Shown in pieces: positions 1 through 4,887 of a stretch of 6,159 bases of DNA. Within the stretch, counting starts at the first letter, position 1; every line of letters starts with the position of its first letter. The DNA lies in assembly GCA_029907055.1 (NCBI GenBank), contig JARYMO010000096.1, forward strand, positions 1 to 6,159, given 5' to 3'. The notes under the pieces were generated by a model. It saw nothing but the letters and a program-made list of their open reading frames with translations. It was not told where the DNA came from and did no database searches. This DNA comes from Syntrophomonadaceae bacterium. Lineage in GTDB: Bacteria; Bacillota; Syntrophomonadia; Syntrophomonadales; Syntrophothermaceae. The position numbers and the translations under genes are program-made.

Positions 1-1343
1 CGCGCGAACGAGGCGAGCGAGCCCATCAGGCCGATGTTCGGACCTTCCGGCGTTTCGATAGGGCAGATGCGCCCGTAGTGGGAGTGGTGCACGTCGCGCA
101 CCTGGAAACCGGCCCGTTCACGGGTAAGACCGCCCGGCCCCAGGGCGCTGAGCCTCCGCTTGTGGGTGAGCTCCGCCAGAGGATTCGTCTGGTCCATGAA
201 CTGGGAGAGCTGGGAGCTGCCGAAGAACTCCTTCACCACCGCGGTGATGGGACGGATGTTGATGAGCACCTGCGGCGTGAGGGACTCGACGTCGTGGATC
301 GACATGCGTTCCTTGACCACCCGTTCCATGCGCACCAGGCCGGTGCGGAACTGGTTTTGCAGCAACTCTCCCACCGAGCGCAGCCGCCGGTTGCCCAGGT
401 GGTCGATGATGTCTGTCTTGCCCTCGCCACGGACCAGGCCCAGCAGGTAGCCGATGGTGGCAATGATGTCCCGCGGTTCCAAATGGCGGACCGTGTCGGG
501 GGTATCGAGCCCCAACTTCTTGTTCAGCTTGTAACGCCCCACCGCAGCCAGGTCATACCGGCGCGGGTCGAAGAAGAGGTTGTTCAGCAACTGCTCGGCT
601 CCGTCCACTGTGGCCAGCTCGCCCGGCCGCAATCGGCGGTAGAACTCGATCAGCGCCTCCTCGCGATTGGTGGTGGTATCCTTCTCCAGCGTCCGGAGAA
701 TGGTCTCGTCGTTGTCGTACAGGGACAGGATGTCTTCGTCGCTCGGGTAGTTCAGCGCCCGCAGCAACACCGTGACCGGTATCTTGCGCGTCTTGTCGAT
801 GCGGGTGTAGACGGCACCGGAACTGTCCATCTCCAGCTCGAACCACGCCCCGCGGTTGGGAATGATGGTGGCGCCGTACAAGGGCTTGCCCGTGATGTCC
901 AGGCGGTCGTTGAAGTATACTCCCGGTGATTTGACCAGCTGGCTGACCACTACGCGCTCGGCACCATTGATAATAAAGGTGCCCTTGTCGGTCATGATGG
1001 GCAGATCCCCCATGTAGACCTCGGACTCCCTGATTTCACCGTTTTCCTGGTCGGTGAGCCGGACCCTCAGCTTCAGTGGCGCCTGGTAGCTCACATCCCG
1101 TTCCTTGCACTCCTGCACCCCGTACTTGGGCTCACCCAGAGAGTAGTCGATGAAGTCCAACTGCAGGTTGCCGGTAAATGCCTCGATCGGAAATACCTCC
1201 TGCAGGGCCTCGCGCAGGCCCTCTTCAAGGAACCACTTGTAGGAGTTCTTCTGAACTTCGATCAAATCAGGGAGTTCGATGATCTCGTGAATCCTGGAGT
1301 AGCTGACCCTTTCCCTCCGCCCGTAGCGGACAACGCGTTCCAT
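1..1343 (-). CDS. rpoB: DNA-directed RNA polymerase beta subunit, N-terminal part (cut by window edge)
   Basis: RpoB is the second-largest subunit of core RNA polymerase and forms one side of the active-site cleft. The frame is open from ATG at 1343 to the window edge, giving 447 complete codons of what is normally a protein over 1,100 residues. The N-terminus (MERVVRYGRRERVSYSRI) and the phrases FTGNLQLDFIDYSLGEPKYG, NGAERVVVSQLVKSPGVYF and RSVGELLQNQF are classic beta-subunit signatures. The rifampicin cluster runs from about residue 375 (GSSQLSQFMDQTNPLAEL) to 405. The residues matching E. coli D516, H526, R529 and S531 are D384, H394, R397 and S399, all wild type, which predicts sensitivity. 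A strong Shine-Dalgarno (GAGGAGGGTGA, 1353-1363) sets the start. A dedicated promoter and leader lie upstream. Compared with my memory of B. subtilis RpoB, an insert of about 85-90 residues is absent after GRYKLNKKL. Confidence 0.98.
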   Translation of the reverse strand, partial: MERVVRYGRRERVSYSRIHEIIELPDLIEVQKNSYKWFLEEGLREALQEVFPIEAFTGNLQLDFIDYSLGEPKYGVQECKERDVSYQAPLKLRVRLTDQENGEIRESEVYMGDLPIMTDKGTFIINGAERVVVSQLVKSPGVYFNDRLDITGKPLYGATIIPNRGAWFELEMDSSGAVYTRIDKTRKIPVTVLLRALNYPSDEDILSLYDNDETILRTLEKDTTTNREEALIEFYRRLRPGELATVDGAEQLLNNLFFDPRRYDLAAVGRYKLNKKLGLDTPDTVRHLEPRDIIATIGYLLGLVRGEGKTDIIDHLGNRRLRSVGELLQNQFRTGLVRMERVVKERMSIHDVESLTPQVLINIRPITAVVKEFFGSSQLSQFMDQTNPLAELTHKRRLSALGPGGLTRERAGFQVRDVHHSHYGRICPIETPEGPNIGLMGSLASFA

Positions 1344-1497
1344 GAATAGACTTCACCCTCCTCATTGTTCCAAAAGAGCGAGAAGCAAGGCCTGGAAGTT
1401 AACCTCGCTTCGTTACGGGGACCGCCACCATATCCACGTCAACCGCTGCCCGCTGTCCACGTCCCGGTGCAGTCACCGCAACGCGGACGAATGGCAA
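1344..1497 (-). promoter_or_regulatory. rpoB 5' untranslated leader, possibly structured
   Basis: This is the stretch between the predicted transcription start and the rpoB start codon. It can form a small branched fold: CGTTGC (1478-1483) with GTAACG (1411-1416, one G-U pair), a CGGTG/CACCG hairpin with a 4-nt loop (1465-1478), and GGAC (1461-1464) with GTCC (1419-1422). Further down, AGCGAG (1404-1409) can pair with CTCGCT (1377-1382), followed by CTTTT. All helices are short, so a regulatory role is only a suggestion. I recognise no known riboswitch. Confidence 0.3.
1353..1363 (-). promoter_or_regulatory. rpoB ribosome binding site
   Basis: GAGGAGGGTGA closely matches the 16S anti-Shine-Dalgarno complement and lies about 9 nt before the ATG at 1343. 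It fixes the start at MERVVRYGRR, which is where family alignments begin. Confidence 0.85.
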
Positions 1498-1503
1498 TTA
1501 TTA

Positions 1504-1532
1504 ATGTTAGCACAAGGGTGCTGCCACGTCAA
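1504..1532 (-). promoter_or_regulatory. Predicted sigma-A promoter for rpoB
   Basis: On the minus strand, a -35 box TTGACG (1527-1532) is followed by a 17-nt spacer and a -10 box TAACAT (1504-1509). The spacer ends in TGC, giving an extended -10 (TGC-TAACAT) that can offset the 4-of-6 match of the -10 hexamer. The predicted start is near 1495-1497 in an A/T-rich patch, giving an rpoB 5' UTR of about 150 nt. The surrounding sequence is GC-rich, so this A/T island stands out. This would allow rpoB, and presumably rpoC, to be transcribed independently of upstream ribosomal-protein genes. It is a prediction from sequence only. Confidence 0.72.
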
Positions 1533-1619
1533 CGCGAGGGGCCAAGTGGACCCCGTCTGTTCCCCCCGGACGCCGGTCATTGTCCTGCTGCCAAGCCTGG
1601 ATCACCCCGACCCAACCCA

Positions 1620-1652
1620 GGGCCACCCCTAACCCGGGGCTTCCCGTGGCCC
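1620..1652 (-). terminator. GC-rich hairpin after the membrane-protein gene
   Basis: GGGCCAC and GTGGCCC form a perfect 7-bp stem around a 19-nt loop, 15 nt after the stop codon of the gene at 1668-2315. There is no U-tract after it, so it is not a standard intrinsic terminator. It could be a weak or factor-assisted terminator or an RNA 3'-end stabiliser. Its position upstream of the rpoB promoter fits a transcript boundary. Confidence 0.35.
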
Positions 1653-1667
1653 GCGTTTCCCGCCCGC

Positions 1668-2315
1668 CTACCCTTCCTTTTCCTGCTCGTCGTACTCGAG
1701 CGATTCAATCAGCGCGTGGGTACGGCGCACCTGACGCACCATCAGCGCCACCGAGAACGCCAGGGCCGCGGCCAGCGGTACGCCCACCATGCCCATGACG
1801 CTGTACTGACGGGAAGCCAGGGTGACACGTTCTGCATCTCGCACCGAGGCCAGCTGCCATTCTTTCGTGACCCCTTCCTGGGCACGCAGCCCTGATGCTC
1901 CCCGTCCAGGCAACACCAGCACCACCACCAGCTGGCTCCCTCCCTCGGTAAGGTCTTCCAGCAGTTGCGAAGACATGGCGCCGTCCCAGGCCACGGACCA
2001 CTGCCGCCACAGCAGCCAGTTTCGACTGGCACAGACAAGGGGCAATCGCTCTCCACGCTGGTTGTACGTGTCGATGTCAGGGGTTACCCGCTCGAGTTGC
2101 ATCCTCCCCCCGGGCTGGCTCGCTCGCCAGCCGTCGTCCAGGCCGCAACGCAGGGCCGCCACCCGGGCATCGTCACCCGAGATGGTTTCTGTCACCGACC
2201 CATCTGCCCGGCATTCGAGCTGCCAGCGCACGACGGCAGCGGTTGCCGCCGAAGGCCATGCCAGCAGTGCGATGATGGCCAGCAGAACCCCGGCCTTCCG
2301 TCCCCTGCCTCCCAT
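1668..2315 (-). CDS. Secreted-domain, single-anchor membrane protein of unknown function
   Basis: I do not recognise this 215-residue protein. The N-terminus has a positive patch (GGRGRK), a hydrophobic core (VLLAIIALLAW) and an AATA|AV cleavage-like site at about residue 26, which suggests a signal peptide. Residues 27-170 would form an extracytoplasmic domain with three cysteines (C35, C57, C95) and several tryptophans (W100, W103, W106, W110). A second hydrophobic segment (about 173-193) followed by RQVRR indicates a stop-transfer anchor and a short acidic cytoplasmic tail ending EYDEQEKEG. The phrase ECRADGSVTETIS early in the domain, plus the C-terminal anchor, faintly recalls DUF3153/LppM-like proteins, but this is unverified. 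GGGAGGAG (2324-2331) lies 8 nt before the ATG. The gene is co-oriented with its neighbours between rplL and rpoB, where B. subtilis, as I recall it, has an unrelated methyltransferase gene. Confidence 0.82.
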   Translation of the reverse strand: MGGRGRKAGVLLAIIALLAWPSAATAAVVRWQLECRADGSVTETISGDDARVAALRCGLDDGWRASQPGGRMQLERVTPDIDTYNQRGERLPLVCASRNWLLWRQWSVAWDGAMSSQLLEDLTEGGSQLVVVLVLPGRGASGLRAQEGVTKEWQLASVRDAERVTLASRQYSVMGMVGVPLAAALAFSVALMVRQVRRTHALIESLEYDEQEKEG

Positions 2316-2359
2316 TAGTCAGACTCCTCCCGCCGCCACCCTTCCCGGCACGTGCAAAG

Positions 2360-2380
2360 GAGCACCCAGCAGGTGTGCTC
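2360..2380 (-). terminator. Hairpin 3 in the rplL downstream region, weak terminator candidate
   Basis: GAGCAC and GTGCTC form a 6-bp stem, extendable by two G-C pairs across a bulged A. It is followed by CTTTG, the only short T-run in this gap. It could partially terminate the rplJL transcript before the membrane-protein gene. The T-run is too short for confident calling. Confidence 0.35.
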
Positions 2381-2398
2381 GGCCACAACCCGCCTCAA

Positions 2399-2416
2399 CG
2401 CGCCCATGGCGGCGCG
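2399..2416 (-). repeat. Hairpin 2 downstream of rplL
   Basis: CGCGCC and GGCGCG form a perfect 6-bp all-GC stem with a 6-nt loop. No U-tract follows. It sits between two other small hairpins in the 152-nt gap after rplL, suggesting RNA-level processing or stabilisation of the abundant rplL message. Confidence 0.35.
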
Positions 2417-2438
2417 CCCGGTGCTCCTGTCGCGTGTC

Positions 2439-2462
2439 CCGGCATTCGAATCCAGGTGCCGG
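2439..2462 (-). repeat. Hairpin 1 immediately after the rplL stop codon
   Basis: CCGGCA and TGCCGG form a perfect 6-bp stem with a 12-nt loop, beginning 5 nt after the rplL TAA. No U-tract follows. The loop contains ATTCGAA, which resembles a tRNA T-loop, but the flanking arms do not make a T-stem. Confidence 0.4.
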
Positions 2463-2467
2463 ATTGA

Positions 2468-2842
2468 TTACTTGATTTCGGCGGTGCCTCCCGCTTCCTC
2501 GATCTTGGCCTTGATGGCCTGGGCCTCTTCCTTGGAGATCTTCTCTTTCACCGGGTTGGGGGCCTCATCGACCAGGGTCTTGGATTCCTTCAACCCGAGC
2601 CCTGTGATCTCACGGATGACCTTGATGACGTTGACCTTCTTGTCGCCAGCACCAGTCAGGATGACATCAAACTCTGTCTGTTCCTCCACCGGCTCGGCCG
2701 CCGCCGCCACGGGAGCCGCCGCCACCGCTACCGGAGCCGCTGCGCTCACGCCGAACTCTTCTTCGAAGGCCTTGACCAACTCGGAGAGTTCCAACACCGT
2801 CATCCCCTTGACGATCTCCAGCACCTCTTGCACCTTGCTCAC
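2468..2842 (-). CDS. rplL: 50S ribosomal protein L7/L12
   Basis: L7/L12 is the multi-copy protein of the ribosomal stalk. Its C-terminal domain recruits EF-Tu, EF-G and other GTPase factors. The 124-residue length is normal. Residues 1-32 are the helical dimerisation and L10-binding domain. Residues 33-55 form an Ala/Pro/Val-rich hinge containing the imperfect repeat APVAVAAAPVAAAA. Residues 57-124 are the globular domain with the signature KKVNVIKVIREITGLGLKES and the ending GGTAEIK. The start is GTG, with AAGGAGG (2853-2859) 10 nt upstream. It lies 63 nt after rplJ, the usual pairing. Its own strong ribosome site fits the need for several L12 copies per L10. Confidence 0.98.
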   Translation of the reverse strand: MSKVQEVLEIVKGMTVLELSELVKAFEEEFGVSAAAPVAVAAAPVAAAAEPVEEQTEFDVILTGAGDKKVNVIKVIREITGLGLKESKTLVDEAPNPVKEKISKEEAQAIKAKIEEAGGTAEIK

Positions 2843-2852
2843 TGATGTTCGC

Positions 2853-2859
2853 CCTCCTT
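2853..2859 (-). promoter_or_regulatory. rplL ribosome binding site, fixing a GTG start
   Basis: AAGGAGG is a perfect Shine-Dalgarno 10 nt before the GTG at 2842. It supports initiation at MSKVQEVLEIV rather than at the internal methionine M14. Confidence 0.9.
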
Positions 2860-2883
2860 ACGCTCCCCTATCGTATCCAGCAC

Positions 2884-2906
2884 AGAACCCATTCCTGAAG
2901 GGTTCT
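2884..2906 (-). repeat. Inverted repeat at the rplJ stop / rplJ-rplL junction
   Basis: AGAACCC and GGGTTCT form a perfect 7-bp stem with a 9-nt loop (TTCAGGAAT). The stem begins on the last base of the rplJ TAA codon. No U-tract follows, so it is unlikely to terminate. A role in RNA processing, or in separating rplJ and rplL translation, is possible but inferred. Confidence 0.45.
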
Positions 2907-3430
2907 TACGACGCCTGCTTCTGTTCGCGAATGGCATCCAACACCCTCACCAGCCCGGTAAGGTTCGCGTTCAGTACCGTGACCAGCCCGTACAGTGGCG
3001 CCCGCATGCCGCCCAGCACCTGCCCCAGCACCACGTCCTTCGGCGGCAGAGAGGCCAGCGCCTCGACTTCTTCCACGCTGAGCTCCTTGGCCCCAAGGCA
3101 GCCTCCCTTGATGGCCATCTTCTTGCGCTCTTTGATGAAGTCACGCACCAGTTTGGCAGGATCAACCGGGTCCCGGTAGCCAAACACCAAGGCGTTCGGC
3201 CCTTCTGCCAGCGGCAACAGGTGCTCCAGCCCTGCACCCTTCAGCGCGAACCTGGTCATGGTGTTCTTGTACACCTTCAGTTCGACCCCGGCCGCCCGCA
3301 ACCGGTTCCGCAATTCGGACATTTCCGTCACATTCAGACCCCGGTAGTCGGTGAACAGCACCACCTGGGCCTGTTGGAGCTTGTTCTTCAGCTCTTCGAC
3401 GACCTTCTGCTTCTCTTCAATATTGGGCAT
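2906..3430 (-). CDS. rplJ: 50S ribosomal protein L10
   Basis: L10 anchors the L7/L12 dimers to the 23S rRNA GTPase centre. With L12 bound it usually represses its own operon. The protein has 174 residues, typical for the family. The N-terminal domain carries the signature FTDYRGL (26-32) and VYKNTMTRFAL (53-63). The C-terminal part (about 138-172, GQVLGGMRAPLYGLVTVLNA onward) supplies the helix that binds L12 dimers. The frame is open up to ATG 3523, but that would put the upstream residues inside the leader terminator. The family start MPNIEEKQ and the Shine-Dalgarno next to 3430 decide the shorter form. It lies downstream of an L10-type attenuator leader and upstream of rplL. Confidence 0.97.
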   Translation of the reverse strand: MPNIEEKQKVVEELKNKLQQAQVVLFTDYRGLNVTEMSELRNRLRAAGVELKVYKNTMTRFALKGAGLEHLLPLAEGPNALVFGYRDPVDPAKLVRDFIKERKKMAIKGGCLGAKELSVEEVEALASLPPKDVVLGQVLGGMRAPLYGLVTVLNANLTGLVRVLDAIREQKQAS

Positions 3431-3434
3431 CCAT

Positions 3435-3447
3435 CCTTCACCCCCTT
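3435..3447 (-). promoter_or_regulatory. rplJ ribosome binding site, deciding the start at 3430
   Basis: AAGGGGGTGAAGG resembles the extended Shine-Dalgarno AAGGAGGTGA with one change. It lies just before the ATG at 3430. A second ATG at 3434 is out of frame. This site rules out the in-frame upstream ATG at 3523. Confidence 0.75.
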
Positions 3448-3477
3448 CTCGCCGTGTACTGCGCGTGGAAACTTTCC

Positions 3478-3516
3478 AACAAAAATGGCCCCTGCAGACA
3501 GCAATGCAGAGGCCAT
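3478..3516 (-). terminator. Intrinsic terminator/attenuator inside the rplJ leader
   Basis: ATGGCCTCTGCA (3505-3516) and TGCAGGGGCCAT (3485-3496) form a 12-bp stem with one G-U pair and an 8-nt loop (TTGCTGTC). It is followed by TTTTT-G-TT. This is the best intrinsic terminator in the window. It lies about 50 nt before the rplJ start, so it must act as an attenuator of rplJL rather than as an operon end. Confidence 0.88.
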
Positions 3517-3627
3517 GGTTCACCCATGCTTCCCTCTCACCTCGGCAGGCCGGTTTTCCCGATTACGGCACATTGCCACCTGCTGTCTTCAGTACCGGGT
3601 ATGCAATTAGTCGGTGCACTGACGCGC

Positions 3628-4329
3628 TCAGCGCGCCTTCTGGGCCACCACTACTGGATTGATGCGAATGCCCGGGCCCATCGTCGATGACACCGCAATC
3701 GACTTGAGGTACTGTCCCTTGGCCGCCGGCGGCTTGGCCTTGATGAGCGCTTCCAGGAAGGCGCTGAAGTTCTCTTGCAGCTTTTCCAGGTCGAATGACG
3801 CCTTGCCAATGGGAGCATGAACGATGGCGGTCTTGTCAACCCGGTACTCGATGCGGCCCGCCTTCAGTTCCTTGATGGTGCGCGCGATGTCGAAGGTCAC
3901 GGTGCCGGCCTTGGGGTTCGGCATCAGCCCGCGAGGTCCGAGGATCTTGCCCAGCTTGCCGACTACCCCCATCATGTCCGGGGTCGCGACCGCCACGTCG
4001 AAGTCCAGCCAGCCGTTGCGGATGCGCTCAGCCAGTTCTTCGCCGCCTACCACGTCGGCCCCGGCCTCTTCCGCCTCCTTGTGCTTGTCCCCCTTGGCAA
4101 ACACCAGGACCCTGCGCGTCTTGCCGGTGCCATGCGGGAGCCCCACGGTGCCACGCACCTGCTGATCGGCGTGGCGGGGGTCTACCCCCAGCTTGACGTG
4201 CAGTTCGATGGTTTCATCGAACTTGGCCGTCGCCAGGCTCTTCACCAGTTGCAGCGCGTCCTGCGGGTCGTACAGGCGTTCCCGGTCAAACCCAGCCAAG
4301 GCCTGTTGGTACCTCTTCCCTCTCTTCAT
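3628..4329 (-). CDS. rplA: 50S ribosomal protein L1
   Basis: L1 binds the mobile L1 stalk of 23S rRNA near the E site and helps release deacylated tRNA. In many bacteria it also represses the rplK-rplA message. The 233-residue length is standard. The family signature GKILGPRGLMPNPKAGTVT spans residues 127-145. Domain I is built from the N- and C-terminal parts. Domain II is the middle (about 68-159), including TRRVLVFAKGD. The C-terminus keeps STMGPGIRI (215-223). A strong Shine-Dalgarno (AGGAGG, 4338-4343) is 8 nt before the ATG. The gene lies 52 nt after rplK, as expected for the co-transcribed L11-L1 pair. Confidence 0.98.
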   Translation of the reverse strand: MKRGKRYQQALAGFDRERLYDPQDALQLVKSLATAKFDETIELHVKLGVDPRHADQQVRGTVGLPHGTGKTRRVLVFAKGDKHKEAEEAGADVVGGEELAERIRNGWLDFDVAVATPDMMGVVGKLGKILGPRGLMPNPKAGTVTFDIARTIKELKAGRIEYRVDKTAIVHAPIGKASFDLEKLQENFSAFLEALIKAKPPAAKGQYLKSIAVSSTMGPGIRINPVVVAQKAR

Positions 4330-4381
4330 CCTGCATTCCTCCTCGTGGTCGTCGGGCCGTGAGCCCTCCCACTCTCTCGCG

Positions 4382-4807
4382 TCAGTCCGCGATGGTGATT
4401 CCCATGCTGCGGGCAGTCCCTTCCACCATCCGCATGGCTGCCTCCAGGTCTACCGCATTGAGGTCCTGCATCTTCTGCTCCGCGATTTCCCGTATCTTGT
4501 CCCGGGTCACGCGCCCGATCTTCTCGCGGTTGGGTTTGCCGGAACCGCGCTCGACCCCCGCCGCCTTCTTCAGCAGGTCAGAGGCGGGAGGTGATTTCAG
4601 CGCGAAGGTAAAGGAACGGTCATCGAAGACCGTGATCTCCACGGGGATGATGTAGCCCGTCTGGTTGGCGGTGCGGGCGTTGTATTCCTTGCAGAAGGCC
4701 ATGATGTTCACCCCGTACTGGCCCAGTGCGGGACCGACAGGGGGTGCCGGCGTGGCCTTGCCTGCTGCGATCTGCAGCTTCACTACCCCAATCACTTTCC
4801 TGGCCAT
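4382..4807 (-). CDS. rplK: 50S ribosomal protein L11
   Basis: L11 binds the GTPase-associated centre of 23S rRNA beside the L10-L12 stalk. It takes part in factor-dependent GTP hydrolysis and stringent signalling. The 141-residue length is typical. The N-terminal domain holds the conserved proline loop GKATPAPPVGPALGQYGVN (16-34), where thiostrepton-type antibiotics act with the rRNA. The prolines are intact. The C-terminal RNA-binding domain shows GKPNREKIGRVT and ends with the conserved GTARSMGI. GAGGAG (4816-4821) lies about 8 nt before the ATG. It follows nusG by 80 nt, a gap that may be structured. Confidence 0.98.
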   Translation of the reverse strand: MARKVIGVVKLQIAAGKATPAPPVGPALGQYGVNIMAFCKEYNARTANQTGYIIPVEITVFDDRSFTFALKSPPASDLLKKAAGVERGSGKPNREKIGRVTRDKIREIAEQKMQDLNAVDLEAAMRMVEGTARSMGITIAD

Positions 4808-4839
4808 TTCTCCATCTCCTCGCCTTCACCTGGTGCTCG

Positions 4840-4887
4840 TGCGCCCTTCCGTTCAGGCAGCAATGCCCTAGCGGGTTGCCCGGCGCA
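4840..4887 (-). promoter_or_regulatory. Possible three-way-junction RNA between nusG and rplK
   Basis: Starting directly after the nusG stop codon, TGCGCC (4882-4887) can pair with GGCGCA (4840-4845). This encloses a CGGG-CAA-CCCG hairpin (4872-4882) and an AGGGCA-TTGC-TGCCT hairpin with one bulged G (4855-4869). The outer stem and first hairpin compete for one base pair. In other bacteria L1 binds a structured site near rplK, so this is a candidate site. I cannot match it to a known L1 consensus by eye. Confidence 0.35.

Larger units (their letters stand above)
1344..1667 (-). other. 324-nt intergenic region before rpoB
   Basis: No credible gene lies in this gap. Going downstream on the minus strand it holds a GC-rich hairpin just after the membrane-protein stop codon (1620-1652), a sigma-A-type promoter (1504-1532), a leader of about 150 nt that may be folded, and the rpoB Shine-Dalgarno. 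The small plus-strand open frames here have no recognisable protein content or ribosome site. Confidence 0.7.
3431..3627 (-). promoter_or_regulatory. L10-type (rplJL) attenuator leader
   Basis: This 197-nt gap between rplA and rplJ has the phrases I recall from the Rfam L10 leader: GAAGACAGCAGGTG (3577-3590) and CCTGCCGAGGTGA (3537-3549). GCAGG (3579-3583) pairs with CCTGC (3545-3549) to close an L10-site-like fold. Inside it are GGCA-ATG-TGCC (3567-3577) and a CGG-GAAAA-CCG hairpin. Downstream is an intrinsic terminator (3485-3516). AGACAGCA (3581-3588), which overlaps the L10-site stem, is perfectly complementary to TGCTGTCT (3496-3503) in the terminator. This gives a plausible switch: L10-L12 binding holds the upstream fold and frees the terminator. 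The mechanism is established for B. subtilis rplJL. Its use here is inferred. No promoter is evident in the gap. Confidence 0.85.

Noticed and set aside
78..929. 283-codon open frame on the plus strand
   Set aside because: It lies opposite rpoB, whose minus-strand translation is unmistakable. Its peptide is rich in H, Q, R and V with no recognisable domain, as expected for an antisense shadow in GC-rich DNA.
1434..1533. Direct repeat CCACGTCAAC at 1434-1443 and 1524-1533, giving a second TTGACG
   Set aside because: The downstream copy has no acceptable -10 at normal spacing, and a single 10-nt repeat may be chance.
2439..2462. tRNA T-arm-like sequence (ATTCGAA) downstream of rplL
   Set aside because: The bases on either side do not form a 5-bp T-stem, and no acceptor, D or anticodon arms can be found nearby.
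1822..2475. 217-codon open frame on the plus strand
   Set aside because: It competes with the membrane-protein gene at 1668-2315. The minus-strand gene has a good Shine-Dalgarno, a signal peptide, an anchor and operon orientation. The plus-strand frame has none of these.
2352..3179. 275-codon open frame on the plus strand
   Set aside because: It is antisense to rplL and part of rplJ. Its Ser/Thr/Ala-rich peptide has no known domain and there is no ribosome site.
3431..3523. N-terminal extension of L10 to the in-frame ATG at 3523
   Set aside because: It would translate through the attenuator terminator, lacks homology to L10, and is displaced by the Shine-Dalgarno directly before 3430.
4354..4366. 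Small GGGC/GCCC hairpin between rplK and rplA
   Set aside because: It is a 4-bp stem with no U-tract or conservation evidence, too weak to call.
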